Positions 38,436-47,587 of a stretch of DNA of 64,000 nucleotides are shown here, in pieces (the stretch's first letter is position 1; each line of letters begins with the position of its first letter). Origin of the DNA: Massilia arenae (GTDB lineage Bacteria > Pseudomonadota > Gammaproteobacteria > Burkholderiales > Burkholderiaceae_D); NCBI RefSeq assembly GCF_008014745.1, contig NZ_VPFD01000003.1, positions 83,627 to 147,626 on the forward strand, written 5' to 3'. The position numbers were made by a program, and so were the translations under genes. The notes under the pieces are model-generated. The model was not told the DNA's origin, made no database searches, and saw nothing but the letters and a program-made list of their open reading frames with translations.

Positions 38436-39407
38436 ATGTTCGGCAGCACGGTTCTGGAAGTCGCCATCGGCCTGGCATTTTGCTACGGCACCCTGGCGCT
38501 GGTCGTCACCACTTTGCAGGAGGCACTGGCCGCAAGCTTCCAGCTGCGCGCCGGCACGCTGCAGGATGCCGTCAAGCGCATGCTCAACGATCCCCGCTTC
38601 GAGGCCACGGCGCGGGTGCTGTATGCGCATCCGCTGGTCAACCCGCGCGCCGGCGGGCTCGATCCCGGCGCACGCCTGCCCGCCAGGCATCGGCTTACGC
38701 CATGGCCATCCTACATCGAACCGGCAAACTTCGCGATCGCGCTGATCGACGCCATCCGGGGCAGCCAGGGCTCGCTCGAGGCCGACATCGCCGCCGTCCC
38801 CGATCCTCAATTGCGGCGCACCTTGCAGACCCTGTACCGGCAGGCGGACGGCGACTTGCAGCATTTCCAGGCGGCCCTTGCCGGCTGGTTCGAAACCGCC
38901 ATGGAACGCCTGTCCGGCGTCTACAAGCGGCGCCAGCTGCTGATTTCGTTCCTGGTCTCGCTGCTGCTGACGATCCTGTTCAACATCGACAGCATCCACC
39001 TGTTCCAGACCTTGTGGCAGCATCCCGCCATGGCGGCCCACATCACCGCCGTGCCCGACGGGCTGGACGCCGAGGTGATGGCCCAGCTGTGGGTGCTGCC
39101 GATCGGCTGGCAAACCTTTCCGCCGATACTCAATGCCGCGTTCGCGCTGCAGGCCTCGGGTTGGCTGGTCACCGCCAGCACCACCCTGTTCGGCGCACCG
39201 TTCTGGTTCGACATCCTGCAGCGCGCAATCAACCTGCGCGGCACCGGCGCCAAGCCGGCCCCGTTCAATGTCGAACAGGCCCTGGCGCCCACGCCGGCGC
39301 CGGCCGCCGCCCGCGCGCCGGATGGCGTGACCGTCGTAGTGGCCCCGGCAGTGGCGCCGGTAGTGGCCCCTGCAGTGGCCCCGGCAGTGGCGCCGGTCCA
39401 GTCCTGA
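38436..39407 (+). CDS. Membrane protein of unknown function
   Basis: A 323-residue protein. An N-terminal hydrophobic helix (VLEVAIGLAFCYGTLALVV) and a second pair (LLISFLVSLLLTILFNI; then SGWLVTASTTLFGAPFWF) frame a soluble helical region, and the C-terminus is a repetitive Val-Ala-Pro tail encoded by short GTGGCCCC-type DNA repeats (about 39340-39400). I recognise no family. The ATG at 38436 has GGGAGG at good spacing; a GTG at 38406 is less likely. Confidence 0.65.
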   Translation: MFGSTVLEVAIGLAFCYGTLALVVTTLQEALAASFQLRAGTLQDAVKRMLNDPRFEATARVLYAHPLVNPRAGGLDPGARLPARHRLTPWPSYIEPANFAIALIDAIRGSQGSLEADIAAVPDPQLRRTLQTLYRQADGDLQHFQAALAGWFETAMERLSGVYKRRQLLISFLVSLLLTILFNIDSIHLFQTLWQHPAMAAHITAVPDGLDAEVMAQLWVLPIGWQTFPPILNAAFALQASGWLVTASTTLFGAPFWFDILQRAINLRGTGAKPAPFNVEQALAPTPAPAAARAPDGVTVVVAPAVAPVVAPAVAPAVAPVQS

Positions 39408-39441
39408 GCGTGCTGCCCCGCGTGCGTCCCCTGGTCGGTCT

Positions 39442-40263
39442 TTAACGGCCGGGCGGGCGATGGGCGTCCACCAGGACGCTCGAGATCGACATCTGCGGCA
39501 CCCGTTCCGGCCATTCGTCATCTGGCCCGAACCAGCGCGCCTCGGCGATCTCGCTGGTATCGACCCGGATCTCGCCCTCGAGGTAGTCGGCCGTGAAGGC
39601 CAGCATCAGCGAATGCGGGAACGGCCACGACTGGCTGGCGAAGTAGCGCAGATTGTGCACGCGCAGGCCCACCTCTTCGAACACCTCGCGGTGGATCGCT
39701 TCCTCGATCGACTCGCCCGCTTCCAGGAAACCGGCCAGCGGCACGAAGCGCTGTGTCGCATGCTGCAGGTGCTTGGCCAGCAGCACCGAGTCACCCTTGT
39801 GGATCAGCACCATCATGGCCGGCGAGATGCGCGGATAGGCCATATGGCCGCAATTGACGCACTTGAAGCAGCGCTCGCCGACGGCCAGCACGGTGCCGCT
39901 GCCGCACACGCCGCAGAAGCGGTGGGTGCGCGCCCACTCGGCCACTTGCGCCGCGCGTCCCGCGACGCCCACCAGCGCCTCGTCGATCACCCCGAACAGC
40001 GCGCGCAGGCCGCGCCAGGCATGGCCCGACGGCAGCGCGGGTTCCAGGTCGAACCAGCCGGCCTGGCAATAGCGCCCGTCCAGCAAGCCCAGCGGCTGCA
40101 GCGTGGCGGGCGCCACCCCCATGCGCTCCAGCGCCGCCGCGTCCGGCAATGCCGGCCCGTCTTCGCGCACCAGGAGCTGTCCCTTATGGAAAATGAAGTT
40201 CAAGGGTTCCGGGTCGGGATGCGGCGCGAACAGCGGCGTGAAGGAGGCGGGAGTCTGGAGCAT
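39442..40263 (-). CDS. nudC: NAD(+)/NADH diphosphatase (NAD-RNA decapping) NudC
   Basis: Nudix hydrolase that cleaves NADH and removes NAD caps from RNA 5' ends. The 273 residues contain a four-cysteine zinc ribbon (FCGVCGSG and CFKCVNCG), the Nudix box GFLEAGESIEEAIHREVFEEVG in two contiguous parts, and the NudC-specific SQSWPFPHS motif just after. Length and domain order match the family. Confidence 0.94.
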   Translation of the reverse strand: MLQTPASFTPLFAPHPDPEPLNFIFHKGQLLVREDGPALPDAAALERMGVAPATLQPLGLLDGRYCQAGWFDLEPALPSGHAWRGLRALFGVIDEALVGVAGRAAQVAEWARTHRFCGVCGSGTVLAVGERCFKCVNCGHMAYPRISPAMMVLIHKGDSVLLAKHLQHATQRFVPLAGFLEAGESIEEAIHREVFEEVGLRVHNLRYFASQSWPFPHSLMLAFTADYLEGEIRVDTSEIAEARWFGPDDEWPERVPQMSISSVLVDAHRPPGR

Positions 40264-40504
40264 GGTCGAAAGGATGGTGGCCAGGATCCAATGATGATAC
40301 CGCCTTTCCCGGCAACGTACAGGCGCCGGCCTGGCGCGGCGGGCCGAATTCGCCGCGTGGCCGCGAACTAATCCTGAACGGTCGCGCTCAAAGAATGGCT
40401 GACCACCGCATGCTGCCCGCCGCTTTCATTCCGGCATACGACACCGGCATTCGCCCCCGGTGTTCGACCCACTGACCTGCCGCTGCGCTAACCAGGAGAA
40501 GACG

Positions 40505-42163
40505 ATGGACGATACCCCCGTTGTGCTCGGCATAAACCGCCGCCGGCATGCGAGCGTCTGCCTCATGCACGGCTCACACGTGCAATGGGCAATCCAGAAA
40601 GAGCGCCTCACGCGCCACAAGCACCACCCGGGAGAACCGGGCGACATGGGCGCGTTCTACCTGCCCCGCCTGTCCGGGCTCGAGCGGCCGCTCGACGTAC
40701 TGGTCGAATGCCATGCGTCCGGCGGGGTCGCCAACGGGGTTGCCAACGAAATAGCCAGCGAGGAAGCCGGCAGCAACGGCGACAGCACGCTCTCCTTCGC
40801 CCGCGGCGCGCGCCGCGCCAGCATTCCGCAGCACCTGGCGCAGGTGGTCGGCGCTTTCCACCCGTCTCCCTTCCGCGAGGCGGCGGTGATGGTCGTAGGG
40901 GGCCGGGGTAGCCCGGGGGCGGACGGGCGGCGCGAAGTCGCCTCTTGCCATCGCGTCGACCGCGAGCGCATCGCCTGCATCGGCCGGCAACTGGGCGGGG
41001 ACGGCGACCGGCATGCGGCCGGGCTCGGCATGTTCTACGCCAGGCTCACCCAGGCGCTGTTCCCGGGCCAGGGCAACGAGGGCAAGGTGGCCGACCTGGC
41101 GCCCTACGGCGATCCGCACGCGCTCGGCCTGCCGCACCTCGGGGTCGACGGCATGCAGGTCACCATTCCGCAAGCCTGGCCCGTTCTGCTCGACAACGCC
41201 GAGCGTTTCCGCTTCGGCTCGCCCAAGGCCAGTTTCACCGACTGCGCCAACCTGGCGGCGGCCGGCCAGCGCGCCTTCGAAGAAGCGCTGCTGGCGCTGG
41301 CCCACTGGCTGCACGGGCGCACCGGCCTGGACGACCTGTGCCTCACCGGCGGCGCCGCCCTCAATGGCGCGGCCAATGCGCGCCTGCTGCGCGAAGGCCC
41401 GTTCCGGCGCGTGTTCGTGCCGCCGGCGCCGGGCGCGGCCGGCGCCGCCCTCGGCTGCGCCATCCACGGCCTGCTCGAACTGGCCGGCCGCAGCGTCGAC
41501 TTTCGCTGGACCCACGACTATCTCGGTCCGGCGCCCCAGCTGGCCGACATCGAGGCGGCGCTCGATGGTGCGAGCGACCTGATCGTCGAGCATCCGCGCG
41601 GGCGCGACGCCCTGTGCGCGCGCATGCTCGACCTGCTCTGTTCGGGGCGGGTCGTCGCCCTGTACCAGGGCCGCAGCGAATTCGGCCCGCGCGGGCTGGG
41701 CCACCGCAGCATCCTGGCCGATCCGCGCCGCGAACGCATGCGCGACTGGATCAATGTGCGCGTCAAGGAACGCGAGTGGTTCCGCCCCTTCTCCCCCATG
41801 GTGGCCGAAGAGCGCGCATCCCAGTACTTCGACCTGGGGGCGCCATCGCCCTTCATGCAGTTCGCGTTCCCGGTGCGCAGCAGCGTGATGCCGCTGCTGG
41901 CGGCGGTCACCCACGTCGACGGCAGCGCGCGCCTGCAAACGGTCGGGCCCAGCGACGATCCGGTGCTGCGCGCCCTGCTGGCCGGCTTCGAAGTGCGTAC
42001 CGGGGTGCCGGTGCTGCTCAACGCCTCCTTGAGCGACAGGCATGAGCCCTTGGTCGAGACGCCGCAAGAGGCCGTCGCCATCTTCCGGCGCCTGCCCCTG
42101 CACGGCCTGGCCATGCCGCCCTACCTCGTCATGAAGCGCCACGAACCCGGGCTGCCGGCATGA
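40505..42163 (+). CDS. Carbamoyltransferase homologue with altered metal site
   Basis: A 552-residue protein of the NodU/CmcH/TobZ O-carbamoyltransferase family, which transfers carbamoyl from carbamoyl phosphate via an adenylate. The C-terminal YrdC-like half is well kept (VALYQGRSEFGPRGLGHRSI; REWFRPFSPMV; TGVPVLLNASL). In the N-terminal Kae1-like half the motif expected as HHLAH reads Q109-H-L-A-Q113, and the later PxxGDAG-type aspartate is A311 (PAPGAAGAALG). If the TobZ assignment of metal ligands applies, all three are lost. AGGAG precedes the ATG. It pairs with a GT9 glycosyltransferase gene, suggesting a role in surface-glycan modification. Confidence 0.82.
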   Translation: MDDTPVVLGINRRRHASVCLMHGSHVQWAIQKERLTRHKHHPGEPGDMGAFYLPRLSGLERPLDVLVECHASGGVANGVANEIASEEAGSNGDSTLSFARGARRASIPQHLAQVVGAFHPSPFREAAVMVVGGRGSPGADGRREVASCHRVDRERIACIGRQLGGDGDRHAAGLGMFYARLTQALFPGQGNEGKVADLAPYGDPHALGLPHLGVDGMQVTIPQAWPVLLDNAERFRFGSPKASFTDCANLAAAGQRAFEEALLALAHWLHGRTGLDDLCLTGGAALNGAANARLLREGPFRRVFVPPAPGAAGAALGCAIHGLLELAGRSVDFRWTHDYLGPAPQLADIEAALDGASDLIVEHPRGRDALCARMLDLLCSGRVVALYQGRSEFGPRGLGHRSILADPRRERMRDWINVRVKEREWFRPFSPMVAEERASQYFDLGAPSPFMQFAFPVRSSVMPLLAAVTHVDGSARLQTVGPSDDPVLRALLAGFEVRTGVPVLLNASLSDRHEPLVETPQEAVAIFRRLPLHGLAMPPYLVMKRHEPGLPA

Positions 42164-42249
42164 TCCGCGGCTACCAGGTGCTGGCGGCCTGCCACCTCGA
42201 CCGCCACTGGCAAGACCTTCCTTCGCGCGAGCGGCATGGGCCGGCGTAG
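42160..42249 (+). CDS. Tiny overlapping ORF, possible gene remnant
   Basis: An ATG overlapping the carbamoyltransferase stop (ATGA) opens a 29-codon ORF, MIRGYQVLAACHLDRHWQDL then PSRERHGPA. Such an overlap usually marks a coupled downstream gene, yet the frame closes at 42249 and a non-coding gap follows. It could be the stump of a deleted third gene or chance. Confidence 0.25.
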   Translation: MIRGYQVLAACHLDRHWQDLPSRERHGPA

Positions 42250-42325
42250 GTAGCGTAACAAGATGGAACATCGGCGAACGACAAGAATTCGCGACGATGA
42301 AAAACGATAGTGAGAGGAGAAAACC

Positions 42326-43378
42326 ATGCTCCGGCGACCTTTGCTGCATCGTCTCCCGGTCCAGTCTGTCGTGGTGTTCCGCGCGCTGCATCTTGGCGAC
42401 ATGCTGTGCGCGGTTCCGGCCCTGCGCGCCCTGCGCACCGCCTTGCCCAAGGCCCGGATTGCCCTGGTCGGCCTGCCCTGGGCGGCGCAGTTCGTCCACC
42501 GTTTCAGCGCCTACCTCGATGAATTCCTGCCGTTTCCAGGCCATCCCCTGCTGCCCGAGCAAACCGTGCACCACGACGACCTGCCCCCGTTCTATGCCAC
42601 GGTGTGCGCGCGCGAATTCACCCTGGCGGTGCAGCTGCACGGCAGCGGCGACATCGCGAACCACATCGTTTCCGGTTTCGGAGCTGCCGCGATGGCGGGC
42701 CACTCCCGCGGCAAGCCCCTGGCCACCGAAAAGACCGTCCTCGTCCCCTACCCGGAGACGGGCGCCGAGCCGGAACGCCTGCTGCACCTGGTTGGCCAGC
42801 TCGGGGCGCCGGTGGCCGGCACGCACCTGGAGTTCCCGATCCTGCGCGAAGACGAGGACGAGCTTGCCGCCAGCGGACTGGCGGAGGGGCTCGAGCCGGG
42901 CACCTATATCTGCGTGCACCCGGGAGCGCGCCAGCGCGACACCTGCTGGCCGCCGGAACGCTTCGCCAGGGTGGCCGACCGGCTTGCCGACGAATTCGGC
43001 ATGCGCATCGTCCTGACCGAATCGGCAGACGAGGCGCCGCTCGCGCAGGCGGTCGCCGATCGCATGCATGCGCCCGCCATCATCGCGGCCGCCCCGATCT
43101 CGATCGGCGCCATGGCGGCCCTGATGAGCCGCGCGCGCCTGCTGATCTGCAACGACACCGGGGTGTCGCACATCGCGGCCGGGCTGGGGCTGAACAGCGT
43201 GGTCATCTTCAGCAAGGCCGACATCGCCCGCTGGGCGCCGCTCGACCGCCTGCGTCACCGCTGCATCTGGGATCCCGGGGCCGAGCGCGCCACCGTCGTG
43301 CTGCAGCACGCGCGCACCTTGCTCACGGGCGCCGAACCCAGCAGGCAACGGGCAGCGGGGATGTGGCCTTACTGGTGA
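42326..43378 (+). CDS. Glycosyltransferase family 9 protein
   Basis: A 350-residue GT-B enzyme related to ADP-heptose:LPS heptosyltransferases. The N-terminal half starts VVVFRALHLGDMLCAVPALRALR; the C-terminal half has the nucleotide-sugar site ICVHPGARQRDTCWPPERFA and the family hallmark LLICNDTGVSHIAAGLG. AGAGGAGA precedes the ATG at 42326. With the carbamoyltransferase homologue upstream it probably modifies LPS or another surface glycan. Confidence 0.88.
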   Translation: MLRRPLLHRLPVQSVVVFRALHLGDMLCAVPALRALRTALPKARIALVGLPWAAQFVHRFSAYLDEFLPFPGHPLLPEQTVHHDDLPPFYATVCAREFTLAVQLHGSGDIANHIVSGFGAAAMAGHSRGKPLATEKTVLVPYPETGAEPERLLHLVGQLGAPVAGTHLEFPILREDEDELAASGLAEGLEPGTYICVHPGARQRDTCWPPERFARVADRLADEFGMRIVLTESADEAPLAQAVADRMHAPAIIAAAPISIGAMAALMSRARLLICNDTGVSHIAAGLGLNSVVIFSKADIARWAPLDRLRHRCIWDPGAERATVVLQHARTLLTGAEPSRQRAAGMWPYW

Positions 43379-43721
43379 GCGACCGCGGCCCGCGTCCGCG
43401 AGAAACCGCCGCCGCCATCGGCTGGCCACCGCGACTGTTCATCGATAATGGTGAACAGGCTATGAACCGGTGATGTACAGCTAGCCATTACTACGCACCG
43501 GGTTTCCAAGGTATGTTGCCACCGCTATAGGGATTTCCACGCAGTCCAGCACGCCCGCGACAAAGCCGGCGTCAGCGGAGTCCCTCCTTTGTCGAGAAAC
43601 ACGTGCGAAACGTCACGGATGTCACAAAGCGTTGTATCCGCATCCTAAATCTCACCAATTCCCACGCGGCAAACTATTTTTTCGTCCAGAATACCTGGAT
43701 CAATTCGACATCCTTATCGTC
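43379..43721. other. Non-coding gap before the AraC gene
   Basis: 343 bases. A 32-codon ORF (43375-43473) overlaps the GT9 stop (GTGA) but has no recognisable content. The second half is AT-richer and probably holds the AraC-gene promoter. In-frame codons to 43632 upstream of the chosen AraC start have no family similarity. Confidence 0.4.
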
Positions 43722-44546
43722 ATGGACAAACTGTCATCACTGGTCGGCCGCCACTCGTTCAATGCCCGCATCTTCTACAACGGGACGTTTTGCGATGCCA
43801 ATCAATTCACGGAAGACGGCGTATCCGGCCAGTTGCACGTGGTGCGGGCCGGCCCCGTGGATTTCTTCCATGACGACGGGACCGTGACCCGCATCACCGA
43901 GCCGACCCTGCTGTTCTATCCCCGTGGCGCCAGCCACCGGCTGCAGGTGCGTCCGGGCCACAGCGCCGACCTGCTGTGCGCACACATCGTGTTCCAGGAC
44001 GGGATGAGCAATCCACTGGCGCGCATCCTGCCGCAATGCCTGGTATTGCCGCTGAGCGAGATCGCCGGACTGCACTCCACGCTCGACCTGCTCTTCGAAG
44101 AGGCCGCCCGCAGCGAACCGGGACGCGAAGTGATCCTGGACCGCCTGTGCGACGTCCTTCTGATCCAGGTCATCCGTCGCGAGTTCGACAGTGGCAGGCT
44201 GTCGGTGGGCTTGCTGGCCGGGCTGTCCGACCGCCAGTTGTCGCTGGCGCTGGCCGCCATCCACGAGCGTCCGCACGAACCCTGGAGCCTGCAGTCGCTG
44301 GCCCAGGTCGCCTGCATGTCGCGCGCCGCCTTCACCGAACGCTTCCGCGACGTAATGGGCATCCCGCCGGGCGAATACCTCACCCGCTGGCGCATCGGCG
44401 TCGGCAGCCGCCTGCTGCGCCAGGGCATGCCGGTCAAGCAGGTCAGCAGCCGCACCGGCTATACCAGCCCCTCCACGTTCACCCGCGCCTTCACCACGAT
44501 GATGGGCGCCTCGCCGCGCGAGTGGCTCAAGCAGGCGGCCAACTAA
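43722..44546 (+). CDS. AraC-family regulator with cupin_6 domain
   Basis: A 274-residue regulator. The N-terminal cupin_6 sensor begins MDKLSSLVGRHSFNARIFYN, a typical start for this subgroup, and includes TLLFYPRGASHRLQV. The C-terminal HTH region has WSLQSLAQVACMSRAAFTER and PVKQVSSRTGYTSPSTFTRA, ending GASPREWLKQ. The ATG at 43722 fits the family N-terminus. It converges on the MFS gene downstream, sharing the hairpin at 44553-44583. Confidence 0.9.
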   Translation: MDKLSSLVGRHSFNARIFYNGTFCDANQFTEDGVSGQLHVVRAGPVDFFHDDGTVTRITEPTLLFYPRGASHRLQVRPGHSADLLCAHIVFQDGMSNPLARILPQCLVLPLSEIAGLHSTLDLLFEEAARSEPGREVILDRLCDVLLIQVIRREFDSGRLSVGLLAGLSDRQLSLALAAIHERPHEPWSLQSLAQVACMSRAAFTERFRDVMGIPPGEYLTRWRIGVGSRLLRQGMPVKQVSSRTGYTSPSTFTRAFTTMMGASPREWLKQAAN

Positions 44547-44583
44547 TAAAAAACGCAGACGATCCTTGCGGATGCGTCTGCGT
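44545..44583 (-). terminator. Terminator between convergent AraC and MFS genes
   Basis: A strong hairpin pairs ACGCAGACG with GCGTCTGCGT around a short loop (44553-44583). On the minus strand it is followed by TTTTTTATT, ending the MFS transcript. The plus-strand side lacks a T-run. Confidence 0.88.
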
Positions 44584-44622
44584 CGAACTACTACGAGGCG
44601 GCCGTCGAGGCCGCCATCTTGC

Positions 44623-45783
44623 TTACTTCAGCAGGCGGGTACGGCACGCCACCATCGCGATCACCAGCGACAGGCCGCCGACGTAGGCGATGGCTGCCTG
44701 CATACCGACGAAGTGGGCGACGGCGCCGATTGCCGGCGGACCCATCAGGCTACCGCTATAGGCCATGCTGGCCACTGCCGCCAGGGCAGCCGGGCCTTGC
44801 GCACCGGCGGCGCTGAACACGAACGGGAACACCAGGGCCAGGCCGACGCCGGCGATCGCGAAGCCGCCCAGGGCGACGTAGGCGTTCGGCGCCAGCACCG
44901 CGAAGAACAGGCCCGATGCCGCGACCAGCGCGCCCAGGGTCACCAGGCGCTTGGCGCCGTAGCGTTCCTTCATCTTGTCGCCGACCATGCGCGACATCAG
45001 CATCATCAGCGAGAACGACGACAGTGCCAGCGGCGCCAGGCCGTCCGACGCACCGAAATGCTCTTTCAGGAACACGCCGCTCCAGTCGGCGATGCTGCCT
45101 TCGGCCATCGAGCCGAAGAAGCCCAGCAGACCCAGAAGGACCAGCGGACCGCGCGGCAGTGCGAACTTCTTCTTCTCGACCTTCTCACCAACTTCATCCG
45201 CTTCCAGCAGGTTGACGGCGAGCCACAGCACCACGGCCAGCGGACCGGCCAGCATCAGGAAGTGGGTGGCGGGGGCGATCTTCATGCTGGCCATCAGGCT
45301 GCCGAGGGTGGCGCCGACCAGGCCGCCGGCACAGCACAGGCCGTGCAAGCGCGACATTTCCGACTTGCCACTCTCTTTTTCGCGGCGGGCGGCGGCCGAG
45401 TTCATGGCGACGTCGAAGGTGCTGGCCGTGATGCCCAGCATCAGGACCGCCATCATCAGGCGCGACACGTCCGGCGCCATGCCGATCGACACCAGCACGC
45501 ACAGCAGGGCCAGGCCCGCGATCATGATGGTCTTGCGCGCGCCGAAGCGGGCCATCAGGAAGGACGAAATCGGGTACGAGATCACGGCGCCGAGGCCGCC
45601 GCACAGCAGCACCATCGACAGCGCCGCGTGCGAGACGTTGACGCCGGCGGCCAGGGCCGGGATGCGGCCGGCCCACGAACCCATGATCAGACCGAACAGG
45701 GCAAACACGACCGGCAGCGAAAACAGCTGGGCTTGTACGAGTACGAAAGAAGAACGACGTGGAACAGAAACAGTGGTTTGCAT
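44623..45783 (-). CDS. MFS transporter (YbjJ-like)
   Basis: A 386-residue, twelve-helix permease. FALFGLIMGSWAGRIPALAAG in helix 1, SSFLMARFGARKTIMIAGL in the helix 2-3 loop region and GITASTFDVAMNSAAARREK after helix 4 match the YbjJ-type MFS subgroup (related to FucP/sugar permeases). The substrate is unknown. It is adjacent to a convergent AraC regulator that may control it. Confidence 0.85.
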   Translation of the reverse strand: MQTTVSVPRRSSFVLVQAQLFSLPVVFALFGLIMGSWAGRIPALAAGVNVSHAALSMVLLCGGLGAVISYPISSFLMARFGARKTIMIAGLALLCVLVSIGMAPDVSRLMMAVLMLGITASTFDVAMNSAAARREKESGKSEMSRLHGLCCAGGLVGATLGSLMASMKIAPATHFLMLAGPLAVVLWLAVNLLEADEVGEKVEKKKFALPRGPLVLLGLLGFFGSMAEGSIADWSGVFLKEHFGASDGLAPLALSSFSLMMLMSRMVGDKMKERYGAKRLVTLGALVAASGLFFAVLAPNAYVALGGFAIAGVGLALVFPFVFSAAGAQGPAALAAVASMAYSGSLMGPPAIGAVAHFVGMQAAIAYVGGLSLVIAMVACRTRLLK

Positions 45784-46346
45784 GGAAGCGGCGAATTGTT
45801 AAATTTCTTGAGGTGTAAAGTAATTGCTAGAGTGCTTTTTACAGTCCGGACGCGTCTGAAATATTTACGTCAGGAATCTGATGGACGGCAATTCTAAACA
45901 CCTTTTTTCGCTTTTCTTTTCCGTGCGGAAAAATATTTCGCGCCGTTGTATTGCGCTGACGCAAATATGACAACTTACTTGCTGGACACATACGAATTCA
46001 TGTCAGCTCAGCATGATTTGCGGAGGGAGAAGTTGGAATTTAGCGGCAGATGTAACCATTTATTGCTGAGGCTGCCGGACACTGCACCGATTCGCCAAAT
46101 TGCTGCGAAGCAGCATTTTCGTCCAAAAGTAGTCTGTTCTTTGGGCAAAGTGACATGCCATCGGATCAAGTCAGGCGCCGCAGAGACCAGGCCATGTTCA
46201 TGATTTCCCATTACTTTTCATTTGCCTGCGCCAGCCACGAAACCATTTCCTCAATTGTTAAATCCACTCGCACCGATGACACCGATCGATAACGGCGCCC
46301 AGAAAAAAAAAGGGCCGCCCTCAGGCGGCCCAAACAGGGAGCAATC
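45784..46346. other. AT-rich non-coding segment
   Basis: 563 bases between the MFS start and the esterase stop, clearly richer in A+T than neighbouring genes. Small palindromes (TTTTCCG-TG-CGGAAAA near 45917; TGCTGC-GAA-GCAGCA near 46104) are present. Short ORFs on both strands have no recognisable content or ribosome site. The right end holds the esterase terminator. I see no gene. Confidence 0.5.
46304..46332 (-). terminator. Intrinsic terminator after the esterase gene
   Basis: Arms GGGCCGCC (46313-46320) and GGCGGCCC (46325-46332) with loop CTCA, followed on the minus strand by nine Ts. Lies 15 bases past the esterase stop. Confidence 0.93.
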
Positions 46347-47372
46347 TTACTTTGCCAGGTGTTTCTTCAGTTCGGTGCCGGCCTGCAGCACTTGCGAACG
46401 GACGCCCGGCACGGTGGCCAGCGGGTTGAGCAGGCCGAAGTCGTGGATCATGCCGTTGTAGCGGGTGACGGTCACGTCGACGCCGGCCTGATCCAGCTTG
46501 CGGCCATAAGCTTCGCCTTCGTCACGCAGCACGTCGTTTTCGGCGACCTGGATCAGCGCCGGCGGCAGGCCCTTCAGTTGCGGCAGGGTGGCTTGCAGCG
46601 GCGAGGCATAGATTTCCTTGCGCTTGGCGGCATCCTTCGTATAGCTGTCCCAGAACCACTTCATCATATTGCGGCTCAAGAAGTGACCATCCGCAAACTG
46701 CTTGTACGAACCGGTCTCGAAGTTGGCATCGGTCACCGGCCACATCAGCACCTGGTAGCGCAGTTTCGGTCCGCCCTTGTCCTTGGCCATCAGGGTCAGC
46801 GCGGCCGCCATATTGCCGCCGACGCTATTACCCGCTACCGCCAGGCGGCTGCCGTCGATATTCAGTTCCTTGCCATGCTCCGCCACCCACTTGGTCGCGG
46901 CATAGATCTCGTCGATCGCCACGCCGTAGCCGGCTTCCGGCGAGCGGGTATAGTCGACGAACACCGCCACCGCACCCGAGCTCTCGACCACGTCGCGCAC
47001 CAGGCGCTCGTGGGTCGGATAGTCGCCCAGCACCCAGCCGCCACCGTGGACGAACATGAAGGCGGGAAGCACACCCTTGACGCCGGCCGGACGCACGATC
47101 TTCAGCTTGATCTGCTTGCCGTCGACGGTGATCACCTTGTCCGAGACGTCGGCCGCCGGCAGGTTGACCTTGACGCTTTTTTGCGCGCCTTCCAGCACCT
47201 TGCGGGCGTCCGCCGGCGACAGTTGCTCGATCGGCTTGCCGCCGCCGGAGTTGAGCGCCTTCAGGAATTCGGCGGTACGACGTTCCACGGTGGGCTGGAT
47301 GTCGGCGGCTGCGGCGGCGCCATAGGTCAGGGCCAGGGAGGCGGCGACGAGGGCTTTGCTCAAGGTGTTCAT
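46347..47372 (-). CDS. Exported alpha/beta hydrolase (HSL-type esterase)
   Basis: A 341-residue hydrolase with a Sec signal peptide ending GAAAAADI. The oxyanion-hole motif FVHGGGW, nucleophile elbow AGNSVGGN, an aspartate in QVAENDVLRDEG and the histidine in GMIHDFG complete the hormone-sensitive-lipase family triad. A periplasmic carboxylesterase is likely, with unknown substrate. The upstream spacer shares a decamer with the ohr promoter. Confidence 0.9.
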   Translation of the reverse strand: MNTLSKALVAASLALTYGAAAAADIQPTVERRTAEFLKALNSGGGKPIEQLSPADARKVLEGAQKSVKVNLPAADVSDKVITVDGKQIKLKIVRPAGVKGVLPAFMFVHGGGWVLGDYPTHERLVRDVVESSGAVAVFVDYTRSPEAGYGVAIDEIYAATKWVAEHGKELNIDGSRLAVAGNSVGGNMAAALTLMAKDKGGPKLRYQVLMWPVTDANFETGSYKQFADGHFLSRNMMKWFWDSYTKDAAKRKEIYASPLQATLPQLKGLPPALIQVAENDVLRDEGEAYGRKLDQAGVDVTVTRYNGMIHDFGLLNPLATVPGVRSQVLQAGTELKKHLAK

Positions 47373-47502
47373 GGTGCTTCCTTTCTTGTTGGGTTCGATT
47401 GGATCGGGCGGGGGCCGTCTGCCACATTAGCAGCGCGCCGCGGGCCTTGATTGCATAAACGGATCATTCAGTGGTGGCGGTAGACTAGTGATTATATTCA
47501 CG

Positions 47503-47512
47503 ATTAAATCGC
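47503..47512 (+). promoter_or_regulatory. Shared decamer ATTAAATCGC, copy 1
   Basis: AT-rich decamer in the spacer upstream of the esterase gene and downstream of ohr. It sits in the near-palindrome CGATTAAATCG. Identical copies occur at 48059-48068 and, inverted, at 48167-48176. Confidence 0.45.
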
Positions 47513-47587
47513 ACACTACCTATTCATTCTGGCTACTTGCGTATTCACATGGTTCCGTGTCCCCCGGTTGCCCGGGGGAGCGGTACA

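Noticed and set aside
45946-46211. Short overlapping ORFs on both strands in the AT-rich gap
   Set aside because: No ribosome site, no motif, and both strands open equally over the same bases.
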